Shown: positions 51,924 through 61,140 of the stretch, one piece after another
Position numbering within the stretch: position 1 is the stretch's first letter
Layout of the letters: each line of letters begins with the position of its first letter
DNA from: Pseudomonas sp. Irchel s3f7
Lineage (GTDB): Bacteria > Pseudomonadota > Gammaproteobacteria > Pseudomonadales > Pseudomonadaceae
Length of the DNA stretch: 64,000 bases
Assembly: GCF_900187615.1 (NCBI RefSeq)
Contig: NZ_FYDO01000015.1
Coordinates: 1 to 64,000 of the forward strand
Direction of reading: 5' to 3'
Program-made: the position numbers and the translations under genes
The notes under the pieces: generated by a model
What the model saw: only the letters and a program-made list of their open reading frames with translations
Database searches by the model: none
Told to the model about the DNA's origin: nothing

Positions 51924-53062
51924 GCGCGCAGTACCACGCCGCTGTCGTCTTCCCACCACACGTAGACCTGATCGTCCCAGGTCGGACGGGCGCCACGGCG
52001 TTCGGCGTTGGCCATGAACGACTGCACGACTTTGCCGCCCGGCAGCTCGACGTAGAACACCGAATGTCCGCCGAGGTAGGCGATGTCATGCACTTTGCCG
52101 CTGGACCAGTTGTAACGGGTATCAGGCTTGGTGGTGCTGACCAGCAGTTTTTCCGGGCGGATCGCGTAGGTGATCGACTTGTCCTGCACCGAGGTACTGA
52201 CGCCGTGACCGACGTAGATCTTCTGCTCCAGGTCGGGGCTGTGGATGATCGCGTGACCTTCCAGGTCTTCGATCACGGTGCCGTCGAAGGCGTTCACGTT
52301 GCCGATGAATTCGCAGACCATGCGGCTGACCGGCGCCTCATAAATGTCCACCGGGCTGCCGATCTGGGCGATCCAGCCCAGGTGCATGATCGCAATGCGC
52401 TCGGCCATGGTCATGGCCTCTTCCTGGTCGTGGGTCACCATCACGCAGGTCACGCCGACGCGTTCGATGATTTCCACCAGTTCCAGCTGCATTTGTGAAC
52501 GCAGCTTTTTATCCAGTGCACCCATCGGTTCGTCGAGCAACAGCAGCTTCGGGCGCTTGGCCAGGGAACGGGCCAGGGCCACGCGCTGACGCTGACCGCC
52601 AGACAGTTGATGGGGTTTGCGTTTGGCGTATTGGGTCATGTGCACCAGGCGCAGCATCTCTTCAACGCGGGCGTCGATTTCACTGGCGGGCAAACGGTCC
52701 TGCTTGAGGCCGAAGGCGATGTTCTGTGCCACCGTCATGTGCGGGAACAGGGCGTAGGACTGGAACATCATGTTGATCGGCCGCTCGTACGGCGGCATGT
52801 CGGTGATGTCGACACCGTCGAGCAGAATCCGGCCTTCAGTCGGGCGCTCGAAACCGGCGAGCATGCGCAGCAGAGTCGATTTACCCGAACCGGAGCCGCC
52901 GAGCAGGGCGAAGATTTCGCCCTGATGGATCTCCAGGGACACATCGTCCACTGCGATGGTCTCGTCGAATTTCTTGGTGACGCGATCGACTTTCACCAAC
53001 ACCTTTTTCGGTGCCTGGTGACCTTCAAGAGCCTTCCTGTAGATGCTGGAGGCGTTTGCCAT
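51920..53062 (-). CDS. potG: Polyamine ABC transporter ATPase
   Basis: A 380-residue ATPase with Walker A GGSGSGKST (about residues 52-60), LSGGQRQR, Walker B LLLLDEPMGALD and a TOBE domain. Powers putrescine/polyamine import with PotFHI. Start at 53062 (MANASSIY); further upstream sequence is REP-derived. First gene of the operon. Confidence 0.92.
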   Translation of the reverse strand: MANASSIYRKALEGHQAPKKVLVKVDRVTKKFDETIAVDDVSLEIHQGEIFALLGGSGSGKSTLLRMLAGFERPTEGRILLDGVDITDMPPYERPINMMFQSYALFPHMTVAQNIAFGLKQDRLPASEIDARVEEMLRLVHMTQYAKRKPHQLSGGQRQRVALARSLAKRPKLLLLDEPMGALDKKLRSQMQLELVEIIERVGVTCVMVTHDQEEAMTMAERIAIMHLGWIAQIGSPVDIYEAPVSRMVCEFIGNVNAFDGTVIEDLEGHAIIHSPDLEQKIYVGHGVSTSVQDKSITYAIRPEKLLVSTTKPDTRYNWSSGKVHDIAYLGGHSVFYVELPGGKVVQSFMANAERRGARPTWDDQVYVWWEDDSGVVLRA

Positions 53063-53147
53063 GTGAAACTCCCAACAGGTTTCAGTCGCCGGGCCAACGC
53101 GGCCCTGCTTAATAGTGGATTGCAAACCCTGCCGGTCGCGGTCCCTT

Positions 53148-53235
53148 GTAGGAGCTGGCTTGCCAGCGATGGCGGCCTGACAGTCAACACTGATGTCGAC
53201 TGTCCGGGCCTCATCGCTGGCAAGCCAGCTCCTAC
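53148..53235. repeat. REP pair
   Basis: Inverted arms with core GTAGGAGCTGGCTTGCCAGCG and its complement between potG and spuA. The rest of this 330-bp gap (53236-53390) holds a GC-rich GCGAGCG/CGCTCGC hairpin at about 53319-53354, possibly the end of the spuA transcript; no gene seen. Confidence 0.85.
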
Positions 53236-53390
53236 AGGGTGACGCACCCACCGGGTTAATTCGGCGCCGCCATCCTGGCTGCCTGGTAGTACTTGTTGTT
53301 ATCGCAGTGTGTTGCTGACGCGAGCGAGGCACGCAAAAGCGCCTGCCCGCTCGCGCTGGGCAGTTAATCGTTTAGTTTGGGTTTAGGCCG

Positions 53391-54152
53391 TCAGCTCGAG
53401 TGGCGCAGCGCCGCCCGTTGTCGGCACGCATCACCGAACGCCTGGAAAATCCTCAAATAAGGAGGGTTGTCCAGCACCTGCCATTCCGGGTGCCATTGCA
53501 CGCCGAGGGCAAACGCTTTGCTGTGTTCGGCGGAGATCGCCTCGATCAAGCCATCGGGGGCGACGGCTTCGGCGCGCAGGCCGGGAGCGAGTCGGTCGAT
53601 GCCCTGACTGTGAATCGAATTGACCTGGAACACCGTCGGCAGATCCAGCGCTTCGAACACGCCACCGGGCTGCACGTTCACCGCATGGGCGGGAGCGTAT
53701 TGCACGGCCAGGTCCGGATGGTTGGCTTCGCGATGATCGAGCATGCCAGGAAGCTCATGGACCTTCTGATGCAGGCTGCCACCAAACGCCACGTTCATTT
53801 CCTGGAAACCACGGCAGATGCCGAGGACCGGAATGCCGGCAGCGATGGCTGCGCGGATCAGGGGCAGGGTGGTGCGGTCCCGTTGTGGATCATGTTCCGT
53901 GCCGGGGGCGCTGGCCGGGCCTTGATAGTGGAAAGGTTCCACGTTCGATGGCGAGCCGGTCAGCAACAGACCGTCGAGCTGCGGCAGCAGGTCCTCGATG
54001 TCGATCAGGTCGCCCAAGGAAGGAATAACGACAGGCAGCCCCAGCGCCGCAACGCTGACAGCGCGCACGTACTTGTCGCCGCTGATGTGGTAGGGGTGCA
54101 GGCCAATCTGTTTGACGCAGGCTGTAACGCCGATCAATGGCTTGAATGCCAT
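53391..54152 (-). CDS. spuA: Gamma-glutamyl-polyamine/GABA hydrolase (class I amidotransferase-like)
   Basis: A 253-residue PuuD/SpuA-type hydrolase. Catalytic Cys in GICRGFQE (about residue 117), with His and Glu in QWHPEW. It removes the gamma-glutamyl group in the last step of the polyamine route, releasing glutamate and GABA or equivalent. ATG 54152 has GAGGTG upstream. Divergent from the synthetase gene at 54436. Confidence 0.9.
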   Translation of the reverse strand: MAFKPLIGVTACVKQIGLHPYHISGDKYVRAVSVAALGLPVVIPSLGDLIDIEDLLPQLDGLLLTGSPSNVEPFHYQGPASAPGTEHDPQRDRTTLPLIRAAIAAGIPVLGICRGFQEMNVAFGGSLHQKVHELPGMLDHREANHPDLAVQYAPAHAVNVQPGGVFEALDLPTVFQVNSIHSQGIDRLAPGLRAEAVAPDGLIEAISAEHSKAFALGVQWHPEWQVLDNPPYLRIFQAFGDACRQRAALRHSS

Positions 54153-54213
54153 TTTTATCACCTCGAAGTTTCACACTTGAACGAGCTTTTCCGGAGCTTA
54201 GCCTTGTTGATTT

Positions 54214-54222
54214 TAATTAACA
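54214..54222. promoter_or_regulatory. Candidate PuuR operator, copy 1
   Basis: TAATTAACA recurs at 54409-54417 in the same divergent spuA/puuA gap. Copy 1 lies about 60 nt upstream of spuA. The AT-rich motif is reminiscent of PuuR sites in enterobacteria. Tentative. Confidence 0.35.
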
Positions 54223-54408
54223 ACTCTCATGTAAAAAATTCTAAACGTCTCCCGTCCGATATTCAGGATCTACGGGCGTTTGGTAGATGATTTGGCACTT
54301 GCGCGCCTCTGAATGGCCAGAAAATAAACGCTTTAAGGCCAAGTGTTCGCTATTGACTTCACTTTGCCTTTCGGATTGACTGGACTCGTGAAAGGGCGGT
54401 GAACATAA

Positions 54409-54417
54409 TAATTAACA
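54409..54417. promoter_or_regulatory. Candidate PuuR operator, copy 2
   Basis: TAATTAACA, second copy, 19 nt upstream of the puuA start within GAACATAATAATTAACAG. Occupation here would block puuA transcription or translation initiation. Confidence 0.35.
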
Positions 54418-54435
54418 GTAAAAAATAGGTGCATC

Positions 54436-55812
54436 ATGTCGGTCCCTCTGCGTACCGTTCAACTCAACGAAGCAAACGCATTCCTTAAGAAATATCCTGA
54501 GGTTTTGTACGTCGACCTTCTGATTGCGGATATGAACGGTGTGGTGCGCGGTAAGCGCATCGAACGCACCAGTCTTCATAAGGTTTACGAGAAAGGCATC
54601 AACCTGCCGGCGTCTCTGTTTGCTCTGGACATCAATGGTTCCACGGTGGAAAGCACCGGCCTGGGTCTGGACATCGGCGATGCCGACCGGATCTGCTACC
54701 CGATCCCCGGCACCTTGAGCATCGAGCCATGGCAAAAGCGCCCAACCGCGCAACTGCTGATGACCATGCACGAAATCGAAGGTCAGCCATTCTTCGCCGA
54801 CCCGCGGGAAGTACTGGCCAATATCGTGCGCAAGTTCGACGACCTTGGCCTGACCATCTGCGCCGCGTTCGAGCTGGAGTTCTACCTGATCGACCAGGAC
54901 AACGTGAACGGTCGTCCGCAATCGCCGCGTTCGCCGGTTTCCGGCAAGCGTCCGATGTCGACCCAGGTGTACCTGATCGACGACCTCGACGAATACGTCG
55001 ACTGCCTGCAAGACATCCTCGAAGGCGCGAAAGAGCAGGGCATTCCTGCTGACGCCATCGTCAAGGAAAGCGCCCCGGCGCAATTCGAAGTCAACCTGCA
55101 CCACGTGGCCGACCCGATCAAGGCCTGCGACTACGCCGTCCTGCTCAAGCGTCTGGTGAAGAACATCGCCTACGACCACGAGATGGACACCACCTTCATG
55201 GCCAAGCCGTATCCGGGCCAGGCAGGTAACGGTCTGCACGTGCACATTTCGATTCTCGACAAAGAAGGCAACAACATCTTTGCCAGCGAGGATCCCGAGC
55301 AGAACGCCGCGCTGCGACACGCGATCGGCGGTGTGCTCGAGACCCTGCCGGCGCAGATGGCGTTCCTCTGCCCGAACGTCAACTCGTACCGTCGTTTCGG
55401 CGCACAGTTCTACGTGCCGAACTCGCCGAGCTGGGGCATCGACAACCGCACCGTGGCCGTGCGTGTACCGACCGGTTCACCGGACTCGGTGCGCATCGAA
55501 CACCGAGTGGCCGGCGCCGATGCCAACCCGTACCTGTTGATGGCATCGGTTTTGGCCGGTGTGCACCACGGCCTGACCAACAAGATCGAGCCGGGCGCTC
55601 CGGTCGAAGGCAACAGCTACGAGCAGAACGAACAGAGCCTGCCGAACAACCTGCGCGATGCACTGCGCGAGCTGGACGACAGCGAAGTCATGGCCAAATA
55701 CATCGACCCGATGTACATCGACGTGTTCGTGGCGTGCAAGGAAAGCGAGTTGGCCGAGTTCGAGAACTCCATCTCGGACCTTGAGTACAACTGGTACTTG
55801 CACACCGTCTGA
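54436..55812 (+). CDS. puuA: Gamma-glutamylputrescine synthetase (glutamine synthetase fold)
   Basis: A 458-residue glutamine-synthetase-family enzyme (SpuB/PuuA class). FELEFYLIDQDN carries metal-binding Glu, NGLHVHIS the catalytic His, and RIEHRVAGADANPYL the ATP-site region. It couples glutamate to putrescine or other polyamine with ATP, masking the amine before oxidation. AGGTG precedes the ATG. It heads the puuA-puuC-puuB gene set. Confidence 0.9.
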   Translation: MSVPLRTVQLNEANAFLKKYPEVLYVDLLIADMNGVVRGKRIERTSLHKVYEKGINLPASLFALDINGSTVESTGLGLDIGDADRICYPIPGTLSIEPWQKRPTAQLLMTMHEIEGQPFFADPREVLANIVRKFDDLGLTICAAFELEFYLIDQDNVNGRPQSPRSPVSGKRPMSTQVYLIDDLDEYVDCLQDILEGAKEQGIPADAIVKESAPAQFEVNLHHVADPIKACDYAVLLKRLVKNIAYDHEMDTTFMAKPYPGQAGNGLHVHISILDKEGNNIFASEDPEQNAALRHAIGGVLETLPAQMAFLCPNVNSYRRFGAQFYVPNSPSWGIDNRTVAVRVPTGSPDSVRIEHRVAGADANPYLLMASVLAGVHHGLTNKIEPGAPVEGNSYEQNEQSLPNNLRDALRELDDSEVMAKYIDPMYIDVFVACKESELAEFENSISDLEYNWYLHTV

Positions 55813-55856
55813 CGGCGTTGGCGGTGTACACAAATCTCGTGTGCGCCGCCAACCCT

Positions 55857-55944
55857 GTAGGAGCTGGCTTGCCAGCGATGGCGTCGTCACAGTCAACATT
55901 GATGACGTCTGATCCACCGCAATCGCTGGCAAGCCAGCTCCTAC
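55857..55944. repeat. REP pair
   Basis: Inverted arms with core GTAGGAGCTGGCTTGCCAGCG, nearly identical to the pair at 53148. Lies between puuA and puuC, so it interrupts the pathway operon. Confidence 0.9.
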
Positions 55945-56020
55945 AGGGATCGCATTTCATTTTTTGATTGGGCGGGCGTCCGTCCGACGATCACCTATTC
56001 CCCTGCGTCGAGTCACAACC

Positions 56021-57511
56021 ATGACAAACACTCGCAGCGATTGGGAGCAACGCTTCCAGTCCCTCAATATTGAAGGTCGCGCATTCATCGACGGCCAGTA
56101 CTGCGCAGCCGCCGATGGCGCGACGTTCGAATGCATCAGCCCGGTGGACGGTCGTTTCCTGGCGAATGTCGCCAGCACCGACGAAGCCGACGCCAATGCC
56201 GCTGTCGCTGTCGCGCGCCGCACCTTCGAGTCCGGCGTGTGGGCCAACCTGGCCCCGGCCGAGCGCAAGCGCATCCTGATCCGTTTCGCCGACCTGATCC
56301 TGGCGAACCGGGAAGAACTGGCCCTGCTCGAAACCCTCGACATGGGCAAGCCGATCAGCGACTCCATGAGCATCGACATTCCGGCGACTGCCAACGCGAT
56401 CCGCTGGACCGCCGAAGCCATCGACAAGATCTACGACGAAGTCGCCGCGACACCTCAGGACCAATTGGGCCTGGTGACCCGCGAAGCGGTCGGCGTGGTT
56501 GCGGCCATCGTGCCGTGGAACTTCCCGTTGATCATGGCCAGCTGGAAATTCGCCCCGGCCCTGGCAATGGGCAACTCGTTCATCCTCAAGCCTTCTGAAA
56601 AATCCCCGTTGACCGCGATCCGCATCGCGCAGCTCGCATTGGATGCCGGTATCCCGAAAGGCGTGTTCAACGTTTTGCCGGGCTACGGTCACACCGTCGG
56701 CAAGGCGCTGGCGTTGCACATGGACGTCGACGTGCTGGCCTTCACCGGCTCCACGGCGATTGCCAAACAACTGATGATCTACGCCGGCCAGAGCAACATG
56801 AAACGCGTCTGGGCGGAAGCGGGGGGCAAGAGCCCGAACGTGGTGTTCGCCGACGCACCGGATCTGCGCGCAGCCGCGCAGGCAGCGGCCAGCGGCATCG
56901 CCTTCAACCAGGGCGAAGTCTGCACCGCCGGTTCACGCCTGCTGATTGAACGTTCGATCCGCGAGCAGTTCATTCCGTTGTTGGTCGAAGCGCTGCAAGC
57001 GTGGAAACCGGGGCACGCGCTCGATCCTGCAACCACCGTCGGCGCGGTCGTCGACCAGCGTCAACTGGACAACGTGCTGCGCTACATCGGCATCGGCAAA
57101 GCGCAAGGCGCCGAACTGATAGCGGGCGGCAGTCGTACCCTCGAAGACACCGGTGGCCAGTACGTGGAGCCGACGATTTTCGACGGCGTGACCAACGCCA
57201 TGACCATCGCCCAGGAAGAAATCTTCGGTCCGGTTTTGTCGGTGATCACCTTCGACACGGCGGAAGAAGCCCTGGCGATTGCCAACGACAGCATCTTCGG
57301 CCTGGCCGCCGGTGTGTGGACCAGCAACCTGAGCAAGGCCCACACCTTCGCCCGTGGCCTGCGTGCCGGCAGCGTCTGGGTCAACCAGTACGACGGCGGC
57401 GACATGACCGCGCCGTTCGGCGGGTTCAAGCAGTCGGGTAACGGTCGGGACAAATCGCTGCACGCGTTCGACAAATACACCGAACTCAAAGCGACCTGGA
57501 TCAAGCTCTGA
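56021..57511 (+). CDS. puuC: Gamma-glutamyl-gamma-aminobutyraldehyde dehydrogenase
   Basis: A 496-residue aldehyde dehydrogenase. Cys in NQGEVCTAGSR is the nucleophile, Glu in AEAGGKSPN the base, FTGSTAIAKQ binds NAD(P). Between puuA and puuB it should oxidise gamma-glutamyl-aminobutyraldehyde to the acid; broad aminoaldehyde activity (KauB-like) is also likely. ATG 56021; the upstream reading lacks a ribosome site. Confidence 0.88.
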   Translation: MTNTRSDWEQRFQSLNIEGRAFIDGQYCAAADGATFECISPVDGRFLANVASTDEADANAAVAVARRTFESGVWANLAPAERKRILIRFADLILANREELALLETLDMGKPISDSMSIDIPATANAIRWTAEAIDKIYDEVAATPQDQLGLVTREAVGVVAAIVPWNFPLIMASWKFAPALAMGNSFILKPSEKSPLTAIRIAQLALDAGIPKGVFNVLPGYGHTVGKALALHMDVDVLAFTGSTAIAKQLMIYAGQSNMKRVWAEAGGKSPNVVFADAPDLRAAAQAAASGIAFNQGEVCTAGSRLLIERSIREQFIPLLVEALQAWKPGHALDPATTVGAVVDQRQLDNVLRYIGIGKAQGAELIAGGSRTLEDTGGQYVEPTIFDGVTNAMTIAQEEIFGPVLSVITFDTAEEALAIANDSIFGLAAGVWTSNLSKAHTFARGLRAGSVWVNQYDGGDMTAPFGGFKQSGNGRDKSLHAFDKYTELKATWIKL

Positions 57512-57562
57512 TAACAATAAAGCGACGGTCACCGGCTCTGTCGGCGACCCTCGGAGAAATGT

Positions 57563-58846
57563 ATGAAACAAACGCATGTAAACAGCTACTACGCCGCCAC
57601 CCGCAACTTCACCGGTGATTTCCCTGTGCTGGAAGGGGTGGTGGATTGCGATGTCTGTGTGATCGGCGCCGGCTACACCGGCCTGTCTTCAGCCCTGTTC
57701 CTCGCTGAAGCGGGCTACAGCGTGACCGTGCTCGAAGCCGCCAAGGTCGGTTTCGGCGCCAGCGGTCGCAACGGCGGTCAACTGGTCAACTCCTATAGCC
57801 GCGACGTCGACGTGATCGAAGAGCGCTACGGCGACAAGACCGCCGAAATCCTCGGCAGCATGATTTTCGAAGGCGCCGACATCATCCGTCAGCGCATACA
57901 GCACTACGACATCCAGTGCGATTACCGTCCCGGCGGCATCTTCGCGGCGATGAACAAGAAACAACTCAATGGCCTGGCCGAGCAGAAGAAGAGTTGGGAG
58001 CGCTACGGCAACAAGAGCCTGCAGATGCTCGACGCGGCCGACATCAAGCGCGAAGTCGGTTCCGAAGCCTACGTCGGCGGCCTGCTGGACATGCAGGGCG
58101 GCCACATTCACCCGCTGAACCTGGCTTTGGGTGAGGCTTCGGCGATCATCGGCCTGGGCGGCAAGATCTACGAGCAATCGGCAGCGGTGGAAATCACCTA
58201 CGGCGAGCCGATCACCGTGCGCACCGCCAAAGGCGTGGTGAAGGCCAAGTACCTGCTGATCGCCGGTAACGCCTACCTGCCGCAGGGCCTGGACAACCGC
58301 GTGACCAGCAAGAGCATGCCGTGCGGTTCGCAGATCGTCGTCACCGAGCCGTTGTCGGAGCAGCAAGCGCGCAGCCTGATCAAGAACAACTACTGCGTCG
58401 AAGACTGCAACTACCTGCTCGATTACTACCGCCTGACAGCGGACAACCGTCTGCTGTACGGCGGTGGCGTGGTCTACGGCGCCCGTGAACCGGACGACAT
58501 CGAACAACTGATCCGCCCGAAAATCCTCAAGACCTTCCCGCAATTGAAGGACGTGAAGATTGACTACCGCTGGACCGGCAACTTCCTGCTGACCATGTCG
58601 CGTATGCCGCAATTCGGCCGTATCGAGAAAAACGCCTACTACATGCAGGGCTACAGCGGCCACGGCGTCACCTGTTCGCACCTGGCCGGCAAACTGATCT
58701 CGGAAATGATCCGTGGCGACGCCGAACGTTTCGACGCGTTCGCTTCGCTGCCGCACATGCCGATGATCGGCGGGCGTACCTTCTCGGCACCGCTGACCGC
58801 TCTGGGCGCTGTGTACTACTCGCTGCGCGACCGTTTCGGCATCTAA
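57563..58846 (+). CDS. puuB: Gamma-glutamylputrescine oxidase
   Basis: A 427-residue DAO-fold flavoprotein. VIGAGYTGLSSA (residues 33-44) and GFGASGRNGGQ bind FAD; YSGHGVTCSHLAGKL closes the site. It oxidises the gamma-glutamylated amine, giving aldehyde, ammonia and hydrogen peroxide. GGAG precedes the ATG. It follows puuC by 51 nt. Confidence 0.9.
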   Translation: MKQTHVNSYYAATRNFTGDFPVLEGVVDCDVCVIGAGYTGLSSALFLAEAGYSVTVLEAAKVGFGASGRNGGQLVNSYSRDVDVIEERYGDKTAEILGSMIFEGADIIRQRIQHYDIQCDYRPGGIFAAMNKKQLNGLAEQKKSWERYGNKSLQMLDAADIKREVGSEAYVGGLLDMQGGHIHPLNLALGEASAIIGLGGKIYEQSAAVEITYGEPITVRTAKGVVKAKYLLIAGNAYLPQGLDNRVTSKSMPCGSQIVVTEPLSEQQARSLIKNNYCVEDCNYLLDYYRLTADNRLLYGGGVVYGAREPDDIEQLIRPKILKTFPQLKDVKIDYRWTGNFLLTMSRMPQFGRIEKNAYYMQGYSGHGVTCSHLAGKLISEMIRGDAERFDAFASLPHMPMIGGRTFSAPLTALGAVYYSLRDRFGI

Positions 58847-58905
58847 GCTTTGCCTCGCCGGCGGCTTCTGTGCAACAGGAACCGCTGGTTTTTTATGCTT
58901 TCCCT

Positions 58906-58993
58906 GTGGGAGCCAGCCTGCTGGCGATGAGGTCATATCTGCCAAAAAAGATGTCGCCTGACACACCGCTTTCGCCAGCGGGCTGGCTCCCAC
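58906..58993. repeat. REP pair
   Basis: GTGGGAGCCAGCCTGCTGGCG and its degenerate complement flank a short spacer in the 317-bp puuB-puuR gap. The remaining part (58994-59163) presumably holds the puuR promoter; GATTTAATAG at about 59070 is a possible -10. Confidence 0.8.
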
Positions 58994-59163
58994 AGGTTGT
59001 GCGACTTCATGGCAAATGGCTATTTTTTCGGCCATTTATCGAACCTGCTGAGCATTACTAGCAAACGTGATTTAATAGCCGCCTTTCACGTTTCCGGGAC
59101 CGGAAAACGGCGTAATCCGCGCCTGCTCTCCACCCCTCCTACCGGTTGGCGCATAAGGCTGTC

Positions 59164-59712
59164 ATGGATACGGGCTCACGACTCAAATTAGTACGCGAAA
59201 GCTACAAACTGTCCCAGCGCGAGCTGGCACGGCGTAGCGGCGTCACCAATGCCACCATCTCCCTGATCGAACAGAATCGGGTCAGTCCTTCCGTCAGCTC
59301 CCTGAAGAAATTGCTGGAGGGCATCCCCATGTCCCTGGCCGACTTCTTCACCTTCGATCAGCCGCCCCGCGAACACCAATACATCTTCCGCGCCAGCGAA
59401 CAACCGGACCTCGGCCGCCATGGCCTGCGCCTGCTGCTGATCGGCGCGTCCGTCCCCAGCCGCCAAATGCGTCTGCTGCGTGAGCAATACGCCCCGGGCG
59501 CCAGCTCCGGGGAAGAACCGATCGTGCATGCCGAAGGCGAGGAGTGCGGCCTCGTTACGCGCGGCACCGTGGAATTGACCGTCGATGGCCAGGTCAGCGT
59601 GCTCAACGCCGGCGACGGCTATTACTTCCCGACGACCTTGCCGCACCGGTTTCGCAACATCGGCCAGGATGAGGCGGAAATCATCAGCGCGAACACGCCG
59701 GCGAACTTCTGA
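59164..59712 (+). CDS. puuR: XRE/cupin regulator of polyamine genes
   Basis: A 182-residue PuuR-type repressor. An N-terminal XRE helix-turn-helix (residues 4-60, SQRELARRSGVTNATISLIEQ) is joined to a C-terminal cupin domain (about 105-178) expected to bind putrescine or a glutamylated intermediate. Start at MDTGSRL, 59164. It likely represses spuA and puuA, with TAATTAACA motifs in their divergent region as candidate sites. Confidence 0.9.
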   Translation: MDTGSRLKLVRESYKLSQRELARRSGVTNATISLIEQNRVSPSVSSLKKLLEGIPMSLADFFTFDQPPREHQYIFRASEQPDLGRHGLRLLLIGASVPSRQMRLLREQYAPGASSGEEPIVHAEGEECGLVTRGTVELTVDGQVSVLNAGDGYYFPTTLPHRFRNIGQDEAEIISANTPANF

Positions 59713-59748
59713 TCAATGTAGATCAGTCTTGTACCCCATGATTTTTGT

Positions 59749-59836
59749 GTAGGAGCGAGCATGCTCGCGATGGACCGCGCAGCCGTCCCATTGGGGCCGC
59801 CTCGCAATTCAGCGGGAGCAAGCCCCTCGCCACAGA
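59749..59836. repeat. Mosaic REP element
   Basis: The left arm is of the GTAGGAGCGAGCATGCTCGCGA class and the right arm (GCGGGAGCAAGCCCCTCGCCACA) belongs to the other class, so the two halves do not pair. The rest of the 311-bp gap (59837-59940) contains a short minus-strand reading frame beginning MTRMIATFATWAS at 59914 that ends within REP sequence; possibly a gene remnant. Confidence 0.7.
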
Positions 59837-59960
59837 TTCGGTGTTGCGCTTCCTGGATGGTCACGCGCCACCGGCGAAGCCCATGTCGCGAAGGTCGCAA
59901 TCATGCGGGTCATGGCGGGGTCTCCAGACGGGGTCGTGTGAGCGCAGACGTTCACTTTAT

Positions 59961-59987
59961 GGAACCTACATCATCAGCAGCGTCTAA
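59961..59987 (+). promoter_or_regulatory. Possible AlgU/sigma-E-type promoter
   Basis: GGAACC (59961-59966) and GTCTAA (59982-59987) with 15 nt between resemble the envelope-stress sigma consensus (GAACTT..TCTGA/GTCAAA). It lies 37 nt upstream of the CigR-like gene, an exported protein, which fits. Confidence 0.4.
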
Positions 59988-60023
59988 ATTTTAGGGAACT
60001 CTCCCTCGATGAAGGAACGACTC

Positions 60024-60455
60024 ATGTCTAAATCTCGCTCATTGATTGCAGCGGTTACCTGCCTGGCGCTGGTCTGCGGGTCAGCCACTGCGTTGGCCGA
60101 GCCCGGCAAGGGGCAGGGCAATGGCAACCAGAGCAGTCATGGAAACAAACACAAGAACTCCGGTGGAGACGACTGGAGCCACGGCCCGAGCGTCAATCGC
60201 GACAGCGTGTTCGGGATCATTAGCGTGAATCGCGACTACTGGAGCCCAGGCCCTGCCTTGCCACCGGGCATCCAGAAAAACCTCGCCCGCGGCAAGCCGT
60301 TGCCGCCCGGTATTGCCAAGAAACTGGACGGTCGGTTGATCGGCAGCCTGCCTCACTATGATGGTTATGAATGGCAGCAAGTCGGCACGGACCTGATTCT
60401 GGTCGCGCTGGCCACCGGGCTGATTTATGAAATTCTCGATGGTGCGTTTCATTAG
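60024..60455 (+). CDS. CigR-family exported protein
   Basis: A 143-residue protein with a Sec signal peptide (about residues 1-25, ending ALAEP). A low-complexity Gly/Asn/His/Lys stretch follows, then LPPGIQKNLARGKPLPPGIAKKL and a C-terminal HYDGYEWQQVGTDLILVALATGLIYEIL. This matches the CigR/RcnB-like family; CigR of Salmonella is an anti-virulence factor. Inner-membrane or periplasmic. AAGGA precedes ATG 60024. Function here unknown. Confidence 0.78.
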   Translation: MSKSRSLIAAVTCLALVCGSATALAEPGKGQGNGNQSSHGNKHKNSGGDDWSHGPSVNRDSVFGIISVNRDYWSPGPALPPGIQKNLARGKPLPPGIAKKLDGRLIGSLPHYDGYEWQQVGTDLILVALATGLIYEILDGAFH

Positions 60456-60572
60456 CGTTTGAGCGGCGGATTTGCTTTGCCGTAGTACGGTGCCCGTCCG
60501 TCGAAACACTTGAACTGCAAGGGTGATATCGCGTCATACATCAGGCGATATCAAGCCATTAAGGAAGCGATC

Positions 60573-61082
60573 ATGCTTTTAAAAAACAAGAGTCTCGTTG
60601 CAGTTATGTCGTGCGCCCTGATGTTGGCAGCTGCCCCGTTGCTGCCTGATGGCGTGTCCTTCATGGGTTCTGCCTACGCCAAAGACGGAGGTGGCGGTGG
60701 CGGTGGCGGTGGTAATGGCGGTGGCGGTGGAAACGGCGGCGGTAATGGCGGCGGTAATGGTGCCGGAAACGGTGGCGGCCATGGCGGCGGGATCGGCGGC
60801 GGCAACGGTGGTGGTGCAGGTCACTCCGGCGGCTCTGCCAGCAACGGCCACGGTAAAGGTTTGGCCAGCGACCACGCCGGCAAGGCTGTCCGCGACCATG
60901 GCGAAAGCGGAAATCACTACGGCAGTGAGCGCAACGGCGATCGCGGCCATGGCTCGACGACCTCGGCTGTCGCCCATTCCAAAGATACGCGCGGCTTGAG
61001 CAAAGCCACGGCTATTTCGGCCACGACCCCGGGTGATCACAACACCAAAGGGTTGACCAAGGCCGGCTCGCTGGACCATTGA
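60573..61082 (+). CDS. Secreted glycine-rich protein
   Basis: A 169-residue exported protein: signal peptide about residues 1-35 (SCALMLAAAPLLP ... AYAK), then a poly-Gly/Asn tract (about residues 38-80) with GGGNGGGN units, then a Gly/His/Ser region and a hydrophilic tail. AAGGAAGCGATC is a strong ribosome site. It may be a matrix or adhesive component; no enzymatic motif. The gene ends in an intrinsic terminator. Confidence 0.75.
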   Translation: MLLKNKSLVAVMSCALMLAAAPLLPDGVSFMGSAYAKDGGGGGGGGGNGGGGGNGGGNGGGNGAGNGGGHGGGIGGGNGGGAGHSGGSASNGHGKGLASDHAGKAVRDHGESGNHYGSERNGDRGHGSTTSAVAHSKDTRGLSKATAISATTPGDHNTKGLTKAGSLDH

Positions 61083-61110
61083 GTCAACGCCTGAACTGAC
61101 CGGACTCCAC

Positions 61111-61140
61111 AAAAAAACCGCATTCGTGCGGTTTTTTTTT
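61111..61140 (+). terminator. Intrinsic terminator
   Basis: AAAAAAACCGCA, loop TTCG, TGCGGTTTTTTT and further T to 61140. Strong in the plus direction, and possibly active in the minus direction given the A-run. Confidence 0.93.

Noticed and set aside
60690..60830. GGCGGTAAT-like DNA tandem repeat (VNTR)
   Set aside because: Explained by the Gly/Asn-rich protein coded there; units are irregular in DNA.
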